The notes under the pieces: generated by a model | What the model was told of the DNA's origin: nothing | The model's input: the letters and a program-made list of their open reading frames with translations, nothing else | Databases searched by the model: none | Shown: positions 10,704 through 20,000 of the stretch, in pieces | Layout: each line of letters opens with the position of its first letter | Numbering within the stretch: position 1 is the first letter of the stretch | Translations under genes and position numbers: made by a program | NCBI RefSeq assembly: GCF_000150955.2 | Contig: NC_011673.1 | Coordinates: forward strand, 186,001-250,000 | Reading direction: 5' to 3' | Length of the DNA: 64,000 nt | From: Phaeodactylum tricornutum CCAP 1055/1 | Lineage: Eukaryota > Bacillariophyta > Bacillariophyceae > Surirellales > Neidiaceae

Positions 10704-10713
10704 TCACAGTCAA
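10704..10713 (+). promoter_or_regulatory. Recurrent intergenic 10-mer TCACAGTCAA
   Basis: Third exact copy, 168 bases before the CYP97 ATG, the best placed of the three for a promoter role. Confidence 0.45.
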
Positions 10714-10881
10714 CGTCCGTAGCAACGCATCGATTACTCGCAGGGTCTTCGGAAGCGTTCTTTTATTCGCAAGGAGGGCATCACTGCCAACCGCTCTTTC
10801 CAACTGTCGTTGCGGCTGTAGACTACGCGTATTCCTTGGGTCGAATTCATCCATCCATCAATCTATATATTTTTTGAAAGA

Positions 10882-13191
10882 ATGCGCTCGTCGGATTACA
10901 GTCGTGCGCCTCGATGGGAGTCATTTGTAGTGCTCGCGTGGGCTACAGCGAGTGCCGTCCTGGTTGGAAACGTATTCCAACAGGCACTGCCGCAACCAGT
11001 GCAGGCCTTTGGTCCTGCACTCGTCCCGCATCTTTCTCGCAGGTGCGACTTGATACAACGACGCGTCTCGTCCGACCTGGAAGACGTCGACGTCGACGTG
11101 GACAACGACGCAATCTTGGGCTCCAACAACATCCCCCGACGACTTCGCATTCAAGGACGGGGCATTCCGACGCGAAAAGATCCCATCCAACCCTTGGATT
11201 CCATGACGTACGAATCAGATCTGATCAAAACCTGGGAGCAGGACCCTTCCCGACAAAAGGGTTTCGATTGGGAAATTGAAAAGCTTCGGCGCTACTTTGC
11301 CGGATTGCGCATGCGGGACGACGGTGTCTGGGTACGCCAGCCATCCTTCTTTGACTTTCTCGTCAGCAAGTCTCGGAGCGATCCGGGTAATGCGCCTCGT
11401 CCCGTCGGCCTCGTGGATGTCGTTAAACTCGTCTTGACGAATTCCTTGACGAGCGTCGGCCTGGGACCGGCACTCGGAATGGCTGCCGTCCCCAACGCCG
11501 TTATTCAAAAGTACGAAGGTTCCTTCTTTTCCTTCATCAAAGGAGTTCTCGGTGGTGACCTGCAAACCTTAGCCGGTGGTCCCCTCTTTTTACTCCTCAA
11601 CAAGTACTTTGAAGTCTACGGACCTATATTTAACCTCTCCTTCGGGCCCAAGTCGTTTCTGGTCGTTTCCGATCCCGTCATGGCGCGTCACGTCCTGCGT
11701 GAAACGAGCCCCGACCAGTACTGCAAAGGGATGCTGGCGGAAATTCTGGATCCTATCATGGGCAAAGGCCTCATTCCTGCCGATCCAGCCACCTGGAAAG
11801 TCCGTCGCCGGGCAATTGTCCCTTCGTTCCACAAGCGATGGTTGAATCGGATGATTACTCTATTTGCCGAACGCGCCGAAATTCTCGCCGATGATTTACA
11901 ACCCAAATCAGCCAAGGGACAGGTTGTTGACATGGAAGAACGCTTTTGCAGCGTCACACTCGATATTATTGGCAAAGCCGTTTTCAATTACGACTTTGGT
12001 TCCGTCACGGACGAATCGCCAATTATCAAGGCCGTCTATCGCGTTTTGAGAGAGGCCGAACACCGGTCGTCGAGCTTTATTCCGTATTGGAATCTGCCCT
12101 ATGCGGATCAATGGATGGGTGGGCAGGTGGAATTCCGCAAGGATATGACCATGCTGGACGACATATTGGCCGATTTGATCAACAAGGCCGTGTCGACACG
12201 ACGAGAAGCGAGTATTGAAGAATTGGAAAAACGAGAAAACGAAGATGATCCTTCCCTACTGCGATTCCTGGTCGGCATGCGCGGTGAGGATTTGTCGTCC
12301 ATGGTATTGCGCGACGATCTCATGACCATGCTGATTGCTGGACACGAAACGACGGCGGCAATGCTGACCTGGACACTGTTCGAATTGAGTAGGGGCGATC
12401 CGGGCTTGTTGAAGGAAGTGCAAGCTGAAGTAAGAACAGTCCTGAAAGGCAAAGAGCGACCGGATTACGATGATATTGTCGCCATGAAAAAGTTGCGGTA
12501 TAGTTTGATCGAGGCCTTGCGTTTGTATCCGGAGCCGCCGTTGCTAATTCGGCGGGCCCGAACGGAAGACAATCTTCCGGCGGGCAGCTCGGATCTCAAG
12601 AGTGGCGTCAAAGTGCTGCGCGGAACTGATATGTTTATTTCCACTTGGAATTTGCACCGTAGCCCTGATCTGTGGGAAAACCCCGAGGTATTTGATCCGA
12701 CCCGATGGGACCGACCATTTAACAATGCTGGCATTCCTGGGTGGAGTGGATATAATCCCGACAAGGTGAGCGGTTTGTATCCGAGTGAAAATGCCGCAGA
12801 TTTTGCCTTTTTGCCCTTTGGCGGTGGTCAGCGGAAATGTGTCGGTGATCAATTTGCCATGATGGAAGCCACGGTGACAATGGCTTTGATGATTAAGAAA
12901 TACGATTTCGATTTCGCTATTCCAGCAGAAGACGTCGGTATGAAAACGGGAGCCACTATTCATACCATGAATGGACTCATGATGAGGGCCCGTCAGGTTA
13001 ATGAAAACGAGCCGGTCCAATCGGCGGAAGGCTATTGGGAAATGCAGCATTTAAAACGAGGTTTGAATGCGAATGGACGACCGTACACAACCGAAGAAGA
13101 GGCGGTGTGGCAAACCTCGGAGCGATTGTCACACAAAAAGGAAGAAGAAAAGCCGAACGGCGAAGGCGGATGTCCAATGCACAAGATGTAA
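10882..13191 (+). CDS. CYP97: Cytochrome P450, CYP97 family (carotenoid hydroxylase type), plastid
   Basis: A single-exon 769-residue P450. All core motifs are present: I-helix AGHETT near residue 486, the ExxR motif in IEALRLYPEPP near 545, FDPTRWDRPF, and the heme loop FLPFGGGQRKCVGDQFA with Cys653 as heme ligand. The sequence around these motifs is CYP97-like. CYP97 enzymes hydroxylate carotene rings in plants, and in diatoms CYP97 (LTL-type) proteins are candidates in xanthophyll and fucoxanthin synthesis. The N-terminus (PQPVQA|FGPALVP) is a diatom plastid presequence. The protein is longer than plant CYP97s because of an N-terminal extension of about 100 residues and a charged C-terminal tail ending GGCPMHKM. 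Substrate and ring specificity are inferred only from the family. Confidence 0.93.
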   Translation: MRSSDYSRAPRWESFVVLAWATASAVLVGNVFQQALPQPVQAFGPALVPHLSRRCDLIQRRVSSDLEDVDVDVDNDAILGSNNIPRRLRIQGRGIPTRKDPIQPLDSMTYESDLIKTWEQDPSRQKGFDWEIEKLRRYFAGLRMRDDGVWVRQPSFFDFLVSKSRSDPGNAPRPVGLVDVVKLVLTNSLTSVGLGPALGMAAVPNAVIQKYEGSFFSFIKGVLGGDLQTLAGGPLFLLLNKYFEVYGPIFNLSFGPKSFLVVSDPVMARHVLRETSPDQYCKGMLAEILDPIMGKGLIPADPATWKVRRRAIVPSFHKRWLNRMITLFAERAEILADDLQPKSAKGQVVDMEERFCSVTLDIIGKAVFNYDFGSVTDESPIIKAVYRVLREAEHRSSSFIPYWNLPYADQWMGGQVEFRKDMTMLDDILADLINKAVSTRREASIEELEKRENEDDPSLLRFLVGMRGEDLSSMVLRDDLMTMLIAGHETTAAMLTWTLFELSRGDPGLLKEVQAEVRTVLKGKERPDYDDIVAMKKLRYSLIEALRLYPEPPLLIRRARTEDNLPAGSSDLKSGVKVLRGTDMFISTWNLHRSPDLWENPEVFDPTRWDRPFNNAGIPGWSGYNPDKVSGLYPSENAADFAFLPFGGGQRKCVGDQFAMMEATVTMALMIKKYDFDFAIPAEDVGMKTGATIHTMNGLMMRARQVNENEPVQSAEGYWEMQHLKRGLNANGRPYTTEEEAVWQTSERLSHKKEEEKPNGEGGCPMHKM

Positions 13192-13597
13192 ATGGACGCT
13201 AGACTTTGTGTCTTGCTAAAAACCTACAGTTAGTGAAAGTTAACAAATTAAAAATAGCTGCGTTGTGTTTCCACTCGTTTTCTCGGTAAAGTCCAAAAGT
13301 CTAGGACCAATCAGAACCTTGGTCCCGCAATTGCAAATAGCAGAGCAATGATGTCAGAATACGCTGGGCCTACCCGAGTTGATTGACACACTAGTTAGGG
13401 CACATGAGAGACTCTCGAGTATCAACGCCCGTGACGGGGTTCGTTCCTTTAGCAGTGGGATGGTTGCACAAAAGCTTCTTTTGATCGGCTCGAAGGCTGT
13501 AAAATGCGTAGCAAGTGTATAGCAGATATGTGTAAGCAATCGAAAAGGCAATAGGCGCCAAGGATGTACAACCGAAAACCCGGATGGAAAGAACTCA
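13192..13597. other. Convergent 3' intergenic region
   Basis: The 3' flanks of CYP97 (plus) and the pentapeptide-repeat gene (minus) meet here. It probably holds both UTRs and polyadenylation signals. No gene or repeat was seen. Confidence 0.5.
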
Positions 13598-14197
13598 CTA
13601 TGTTTCGCTCCAATCCGACCCTTCCACATCCTTGACCCCGTCAAAAATGGTTGCGCCGCTCACGTAGGCGTCCGTTACGACCGCGTTCTTGAAGGACACG
13701 CGGGTTAACTGGGCCATCTCCAAGTTGACGTTCTCGAGATTTGAGTTTTCGAAATTCGAGTCCGTCAGGGTAGCATCAAAGAAGGAGGCACCCCGCAAGT
13801 CCGAATTGGAAAAGTCGCAGTTTCGCACAATCGACTGCTGAAAGGCGACGCCTTTGAGATTCTGCTTGCTAAAGTTACTGTTGTCCAGATTGATGCCGCG
13901 CGTAATGGCAATGGTGCGTCCCGACTGCAAGGTCGAAGCCCCTCCCGTGGTGATCTTCGAGTTGGCGGCGCTGCTGGCGCCGTCTTCGATTCCAGCGTGC
14001 GCGATAAGAGGTGACGCTAGGCAAAGCGAAGCAGCCAGAACTGCCGAGCACGCAGTCTTGCCGAATTGCTCGCCCAGAAACGCGAGGGATGTCGAGGCAG
14101 GATCCTGCGTTAGCACGGCACGACTCGGTTTCGGAATGCCGAATCCTTCCGCAGTCGACGCCACGAGCGCAACTAGCACCAAACCGCTTCTGATCAT
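13598..14197 (-). CDS. Thylakoid-lumen pentapeptide-repeat protein
   Basis: A 199-residue protein with three-step targeting. A signal peptide ends STAEG|FGIPKP (diatom plastid motif). A short transit stretch follows. Then comes a hydrophobic lumen-transfer segment, ACSAVLAASLCLASPLIAHA|G, ending in an AxA cleavage site. The mature part contains about sixteen consecutive pentapeptides (for example SNFSK QNLKG VAFQQ, then SDLRG ASFFD ATLTD), which fold as a right-handed quadrilateral beta-helix. Plant lumen proteins TL15 and TL17 are of this type and have no settled function. The ATG at 14197 is chosen because it begins the signal peptide; the frame is open 17 codons further upstream. The gene converges on CYP97. 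Confidence 0.88.
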   Translation of the reverse strand: MIRSGLVLVALVASTAEGFGIPKPSRAVLTQDPASTSLAFLGEQFGKTACSAVLAASLCLASPLIAHAGIEDGASSAANSKITTGGASTLQSGRTIAITRGINLDNSNFSKQNLKGVAFQQSIVRNCDFSNSDLRGASFFDATLTDSNFENSNLENVNLEMAQLTRVSFKNAVVTDAYVSGATIFDGVKDVEGSDWSET

Positions 14198-14690
14198 CCT
14201 GTGGCAAGTAAGATGCAACGGGAAAGACTGACCGAATGTGTAAAACAACGCGTTTTACAATCCAGTGTACAATAAGAACAGCGGTGCAAAATGTGAGCCT
14301 TATTTTCGGCTGTGTATTTATTTGCTCCTTGTTTCGGGGGACACTTGGTGGATCGCGCAATGTACGCTGACTGTGACGAAGAAATGCAAGCGCTGTGTGT
14401 CAAGAGTTGGATCTCACAGTCAATGTGCCTTCACGGACGATGAGTCGTACGTCTGTCGTCAGACAAGGACAAAACCCTACTATCTAGGACTGGAAGGGTA
14501 GGATTTCACTCTTGTACGTTACAGTTAGAACGACCCATCGATCCCGGCATCCCAACTAAACAAAATGTAAAACCAAGGAGCGAGTCACTGCACGCAACAC
14601 ATAGCCAATTCAATACTGCTCACGCTACCTTATTGCTACTACTTGACATTTATTGTGCGTTAGAAGTGGTGCAAACAGTCAATCTTGATC
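14198..14690. other. Divergent promoter region, pentapeptide gene and ISY1
   Basis: Carries one exact copy of the recurrent 10-mer (14414-14423) and a partial copy (ACAGTCAA, 14675-14682) ending 9 bases before the ISY1 ATG. No gene was seen. Confidence 0.5.
14414..14423 (+). promoter_or_regulatory. Recurrent intergenic 10-mer TCACAGTCAA
   Basis: Exact copy between two divergent genes, 217 bases before the pentapeptide gene start and 268 before ISY1. Confidence 0.4.
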
Positions 14691-15407
14691 ATGGCTCGTC
14701 CCGCGGAAAAGGCTCGCGCCATGATGAATAAGTGGGTCGCCATGCGCGATGCGGGTAACGCGAATCCGGCAACGAACCGGAACCGACGCAAACGTCCCTA
14801 CCTCGCTTCGGAGTGTGAGCACCTGGCCGATGCCGAACGATTTCGGAGTCAAATCGTTCGGGAAATATCGGAAGGCATTGCCAAAATCCAAAACCCCGGA
14901 CAGGGAGAACACGCGATCCGCGAACTCAACGATGACATCAATCACAAAATGCGCGAGAAGTACCACTGGAATAAGCGTATCAAAGAGCTCGGCGGTTTGG
15001 ATTTCAATCATATCGAGAAACAACGTCAAATTGAAGAAGGTGATACGCAGGTACACTCGGGGTACCGCTATTTCGGGGCGGCGAAAGATTTGCCCGGTGT
15101 CAAAGAATTGTTGGCCAAGGAAGCTGCCAAACGGTTGAAGGGAAATAGAACGGACGCGTACAAGAATGTTACACCCGACTACTACGGATGGAGAGACGAA
15201 GAGGACGGGGTCTTGTTGGAACTGGAAGCACTAGCTACGAAACAAAATGACCAGCAATTCAAGCGTTATAAAATCGGTGAAGCGACCGAAGATATTCAAA
15301 CGTCAGACAAAGTCCTCGACTATCTCCATATCACGCCACAGGAGCAGATCGATGAGATTCTCTTGGAATATAGAAAGAAAGCTCTGAGGGAAAAGCTTTT
15401 CTTGTGA
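14691..15407 (+). CDS. ISY1: ISY1 pre-mRNA splicing factor
   Basis: A single-exon 238-residue protein matching ISY1, a component of the NineTeen/Prp19-associated complex of the catalytic spliceosome. It begins with the invariant ISY1 start MARPAEKARAMMNKWVAM, followed by RPYLASECEHLADAERFR, EISEGIAKIQNPGQGEHAI, and the helical core HWNKRIKELGG. The ATG at 14691 is chosen because it begins this signature. The C-terminal third (EEDGVLLELEALATK) is part of the block duplicated downstream at 16760-16859. The gene converges on CBP80, also an RNA-processing gene; the original short junction now has about 1.2 kb inserted into it. Confidence 0.95.
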   Translation: MARPAEKARAMMNKWVAMRDAGNANPATNRNRRKRPYLASECEHLADAERFRSQIVREISEGIAKIQNPGQGEHAIRELNDDINHKMREKYHWNKRIKELGGLDFNHIEKQRQIEEGDTQVHSGYRYFGAAKDLPGVKELLAKEAAKRLKGNRTDAYKNVTPDYYGWRDEEDGVLLELEALATKQNDQQFKRYKIGEATEDIQTSDKVLDYLHITPQEQIDEILLEYRKKALREKLFL

Positions 15408-15571
15408 GAACCTTGAAACAACACGAAAGGACCAAGCCTGCAATCTATCATTAACAGTAAGACAGCATCCTCAACGTTCAGTTGACTTCTAGAACAAAAG
15501 ATTACTTCATGAATTTCAAAACGTATTCACGGCCGACAATCTGTCAGTTCTCTAACAATATTGGTAGGTTG
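15162..15571 (+). repeat. Duplicated ISY1/CBP80 junction, copy A
   Basis: This block holds the real 3' end of ISY1 and then a decayed copy of the CBP80 3' end. It is a direct repeat of 16760-17013. Matching parts are 15162-15261 with 16760-16859, and 15431-15571 with 16866-17013. The second part shares a near-identical core, ATTAACAGTAAGACAGC, with many substitutions and small gaps elsewhere. The divergence implies an old event. Confidence 0.85.
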
Positions 15572-16759
15572 ATTTTGTCGATTTCCGTTTCGCATTCCGC
15601 TTGGCGTCGTTGTTGCATGCGGCGGAAGTGTCCTTGGCGGCTTTTTGGGCGGCCGGTCATGGCTTTGTTGACTTGGACTTTTTAATTGACTTGGACTTTT
15701 TTGTTGACAGTATGCGGTGCCAAAGGAAGATGCGTCGTCTTCTCCGAGACCAAAGGTAGGCCAGCACCCCTGCAATCGTTTTTTGATTCATTGGTTAAGG
15801 AGCGGAGCTGGGAACGGATCTGCGAAGCAATCATACTTTCCAGCGCTGGTGTAGCAACCATACTTTCCAGCGCTGGTGCAGCAACTGACGGTTCATCATC
15901 AAGGTCCATTTGGGGCGCAGCCGCCGATGAATTCCCCATGAAAAGAGAATATTGCAAATTAAATTCAGCTACGATCTGTTTATTGCGATGAGACTTCTGA
16001 AAGGCTTAAAAAGGGCTGCTGAGCAGATTGAAAGCAGCACGTGTGGCCCTATCAACCACACCAAGGCTCAACAGCTGGAAAGCATCGGCCATTTCGTTGT
16101 CGGTTGGCTTGGACCCTGGGAAATGCCGAAGCAAAATAGTGGCTGGGTCAAATGAGGGGGATAATACTGCTGTAAAACGAAGATCATCCAAGATGACTTT
16201 ACTTAGTGTGTATCCCACGTGCGACGAAGAGTGGTTGTTGAGTGACTGAATCAAAAAACCTTGGGCCACGAACGCGATGGACTAGGCAAAAAGGGTTGAC
16301 AGTTCGTCACGGAGAACCTTGACTTCAAGATTGACAAGTTTCAAGAATTGAGCTTTCATCCCAAGGCGGTAAGTCCGGTGAAGTTCTTGAATACTTTGAG
16401 CAGCTTCAGTAAATTCCGCGGTCTTCATGGCTGCCCGCGAACCGTGCGGAGACGGTCGGATCCGCACCGATTTCGGAAGGGAGGAGTCATCTTTGAATTT
16501 TGAAGCGGTGGCTTTGCGTTCGGAGAGGCGCTTGCAGAGTTCGAAAACTTTTGTAGCGCTGTGCTTAGACGATGAGCGGAGGAGTTCGGGGAGAGACGCA
16601 ACGGCAAAGGCGATGGCGGCGTCGGCGGCTGCGCTCGGTGAACAAGCTGACGGAGTCGGTGGGCGACGCGAGGATTAACGTCGGTCTCAGAAAGCATACT
16701 GGCAGATTGGGTTGAAGTCAGGTACGTACGCAGCGCAGTAGGTAATTTATGTAAAGGCA
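15572..16759 (-). pseudogene. Possible decayed gene or element of unknown family inside the duplication
   Basis: About 1.2 kb lies between the two direct copies of the junction. The minus strand has several open stretches with believable amino-acid usage, the longest about 130 codons (16673-16282), rich in Ala/Ser/Lys/Leu. They lie in different frames and look broken in several places. No known domain, terminal repeat or integrase/transposase motif was recognised, so the origin (host gene copy or mobile element) is open. Confidence 0.35.
15832..15885 (+). repeat. 27-bp tandem repeat, two copies
   Basis: Two adjacent 27-base units (15832-15858 and 15859-15885) differ at one base; each contains TTTCCAGCGCTGGTG. 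They lie inside the insert. A second short tandem (TTGACTTGGACTTTTT twice) lies nearby at about 15668-15702. Confidence 0.85.
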
Positions 16760-17013
16760 AGAATATTACAGCCGACTAATACGGATGTAGAGACGTCGAA
16801 GACGGGGTCTTACTGGAACTAGAAGCACTCTAGCTACGAAACAAAACGATCAGCAATTTACAGCAAACCAGCGATCGATCATTAACAGTAAGACAGCGTC
16901 CTTGACATTACAAAACTCCTGGAATGAAGTATTATGCCATAAATTTCAAACTTGTCCGGAACGTATTCATGGCCGACGATCCGTCGGTTTCCTGACACAT
17001 AGACAGTAGGTTG
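16760..17013 (+). repeat. Duplicated ISY1/CBP80 junction, copy B
   Basis: This block holds a decayed copy of the ISY1 3' coding end (16760-16859) followed directly by the real CBP80 3' end. Compared with copy A it lacks about 170 bases of the ISY1 tail and 3' flank. It is in the same orientation as copy A. Confidence 0.85.
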
Positions 17014-20000
17014 GAACCCGAAAGACAAGAATTCGTGAGGTACTTTCGCACCGTAGCGGGCCGCAGCTGTTGCCCAATGACGGAAGAGCTGAGCAGTACA
17101 TGCAGCAAACACCTTTTTGTTTGCCGAACCAAACACTTGAAGCCTTCAACCAGATCAACCTGTGTATTTGTCAGTTTGCTGCTTTCTACAGTATGACTCG
17201 CCGACGATAAAAGGTGGCAAATGCGACCCACAGTGTACTCGATGATCGGCTCCAGAAACAAACGTGCATTTTTCATGGTCGGGCTTTCGTCTTGATTGTC
17301 TTCGACTTGCATCTCGCCCTGGTTTGAAGCAGGTGTCACCGCAAACAGATTGGTGAGCCCGTAGTGTATTGCCATAGTTGACATATCCCACCAGTGAATT
17401 GCCAAGACCCCGGGAGTCTCCTGTCCCATATCGCCCAAGGACCAGCGAACTACGGCATCGGGTGAAACAACCTTGTGGTGAAGCAGGGAACTCACAACTG
17501 CATCCAGTGTGGTACGAGAATACAATACATGATTCGATATTTCTTGGAGGACATGTAACTCGCCCTGAACCGGAGCAGCATCCGCGCTCGCTTGACCGTC
17601 GAGATCTTTGGCGAGAACTCCCAGCAGGAGTGGCGTGTACTGCACCAATGCATCTAGCAGCAAGGACAAAATGTCTGCAGGTGCTTCAATGGTCGCATCC
17701 ATTGCGTCCTCGTTGGCGGTACGCTCTTGTGCGATAGATAGGGCCAAATACGTGTGCTCTTGCTTGGTCACCGACAGCAAAGCTCGAGCTACGGCATGTG
17801 TCCGCCACCACGTCCTCTCTCCTACGGGCAGACCAGCCAAGTCGGTCGTCACACTTTCGGAGAGTTCGTCCCCTACAATATATTGCAACAGCGAATGTTC
17901 GTCCTCGCGATTATCCCATATACGTGAAGAGACATCCTTTGCAAAGGACGCCAAAGCGCTGTCGTCTGGTAAAGCCGACGTCGTGAGCCCGGGAAGTAAA
18001 TGGTCGACCAAAAGGCTGTTCTTGGGCAGGCATTCCTTCACCAACATACCCGCATCGCTTTCGTTTTCCAGCAGAATTGCCAGTGCACCCTTCACAAAAG
18101 CTCCGCGACTATTCTTCCAACCGTACTGCACAAAGGGTTCCCAATGTTTCCAGTACGCTGCGGGCCACTGGTAATCGGTGTTAACCAAGTGAAAGGCGAA
18201 CCATCGACTCAGATTGTATCGTGCCATGGGGACCAGAGTTGGCATGTAGTCCTGAAATAAAGTCGAGACCGCAATGGCAATGGCGGGCGACATGATGGCG
18301 GGTTCCAGCCTCGTTAGTTCCAATAACACACGCGAAAGGTATACAAAACGGAACGATGAGACCGCATTTGATTGTACAATTAAGGAAAAGATCGCTTCCA
18401 GAACTGCATATTCCAACCCGTTGGTGCTGTCACCCGTCACCATTTGAATGATAGACCACACCTGCTCCGCAGCCGTCTTGGCGTTGCCAATTTCGACACC
18501 GGTATCCGTCACGTAACTTTCGTGGCTAGTCAAGCAATCGCGGATGGCTTCGTGTATAAAGTAGCGATCCACCATGCCGTATCCGGAGCGATACGCTTGT
18601 AGACGTTCGTTAACCGGTGCTGCTGCCTCCATGTCTTGGTCGTCGTCTTCGTCGTCGTCATTGTCCGCAACTTCGGGAGGAGGTCCGAAAATGGGCAAGC
18701 GACCCACAAAAATTCCGTCGAGATCAATTTCGGCCCAGAACAGACTGTCGTCCTCGGGCGCCGAGTGAAGACCACCCACCAAAGCCGACAGGGACTGGCA
18801 ATCCGTGAATATTGGAATGGTCAAGGGCGTCTCCGTATAGACTAACGGAGTGTGAGCGGATTCCTCAATCTCGCTGGCGTCCAAGGTTGTGGAAGTAAGC
18901 GAGGAGACTTTTGCCTCCAAGCCTTCCCACGGAGCGTCGCGAAAGAGAGCCAGGCGTGACGCAACGGTAGTGTCCTCTTGCTTTACCCAGTACTGTACGG
19001 TCCGCATCAGGTCTTGAAAGTTGTCGCACACTTGTCCCGACCCCTCTTCTTCTTCGTCGTCATCCTCCTCTTCGTCGTCTTCTTCTTCAATGGAAGCCCC
19101 AATATCCTCAATTTGTTCCTCTCGAAGAAGAATTGCGGTACAACCAAAGCCTGGTGCAAACGTGGACCGGTATGATTGGACGCTTGCTTCCAATGGTTGG
19201 ACCAAAGTCTGGCGGACCGTCTCGGAAGGAAGAAGGGTCGCCAGGTAGGGTACCGTACTCAACACGAGCGACGCCAAGACTACGGCCACGGACTGGTTGC
19301 CGTCACGCTCCTTGGCTTGCCGTGCCGCCTGTACCATTGTTTGTAACAGCCCCAAGACACTGACCGGGTTGGAGTGTGCGGGGCCCGTGACGGCGTATGC
19401 GGTATCGTGGTCGAGTTGCAGAATACCCGCGCGTGCCAGTAGAACCAGGTAGCGGAGCAACATACGCACCCGAACCACCAATCGATGGGATGGGACGCGG
19501 GACTGTCGAGTAGTAGTACTACCGCTGCCACTGTCTCCAATACCGCTATGAGTAGTGCTACTAGTACTGCTATTCGGGTCCGAATCTAGCAGCAGAGCGT
19601 CGAGATCACGGGCCATGGCCCTGGTGGCGTAGCGGACACAGCGGGATGCGAATCCACCAAACAAGGTTGCGTCCCGGGCGTGCGCCGTGACGTGAACCGC
19701 CAGAGTCAACCCCACGTAGCAGGGTGTTTGCAGTGGCGCCGCCATAATAGCGTGGACCAATCCCGCCGCCAACGGTCCGGCCAATTGCTCCGCGTACTGA
19801 ATGTTTGCGGGACTGTCTTCGGCCTCGTGTTGGAGAAAGAGTTCGGGATTGTTGCCACACAAGACTTGCGTCAATCCTTGAATGTTTTGCTTCTGCGTTG
19901 TGACTATTGTACGCACCGGGGAGGTATTGTCGTTACTGTTACTGTTGTTGTTGTTGTTGTTGTTGCGATTCGTGGACTGCAGATCTCCTACTTGATGCAA

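Larger units (their letters stand above)
9857..10881. other. Intergenic, dioxygenase to CYP97, with three copies of the 10-mer
   Basis: About 1 kb without a convincing gene. It carries CTAGCTAG at 10089-10096 and three exact copies of the recurrent 10-mer (10124-10133, 10241-10250, 10704-10713), the densest cluster in the window. An AT-rich tract (CTATATATTTTTTG) lies just before the CYP97 start. Open frames of 100-170 codons between 10089 and 10722 on both strands have no recognisable content. Confidence 0.5.
15408..16931. other. ISY1-CBP80 intergenic region with insert
   Basis: It contains the decayed duplicate ends and, at about 15572-16759, unique sequence with no recognised gene. On the minus strand, open stretches at 16673-16282, 16269-16006 and 15957-15682 have protein-like composition but no family assignment. 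The set looks decayed, with several breaks. Confidence 0.6.

Noticed and set aside
10089-10722. Overlapping open frames of 100-170 codons on both strands
   Set aside because: No start context, no domain and no codon-like composition. The region is dense in the recurrent 10-mer and better read as promoter DNA.
8195-13191. Idea of a biosynthetic cluster (dioxygenase plus P450)
   Set aside because: The P450 is a CYP97 of pigment type, and no synthase, transporter or transferase accompanies the pair. Shared plastid targeting explains the grouping better.
19030-19100. Low-complexity CTT/GTC-rich stretch as a possible expanded repeat
   Set aside because: It encodes the acidic run of CBP80 with mixed codons, so it is a protein feature rather than a DNA repeat.
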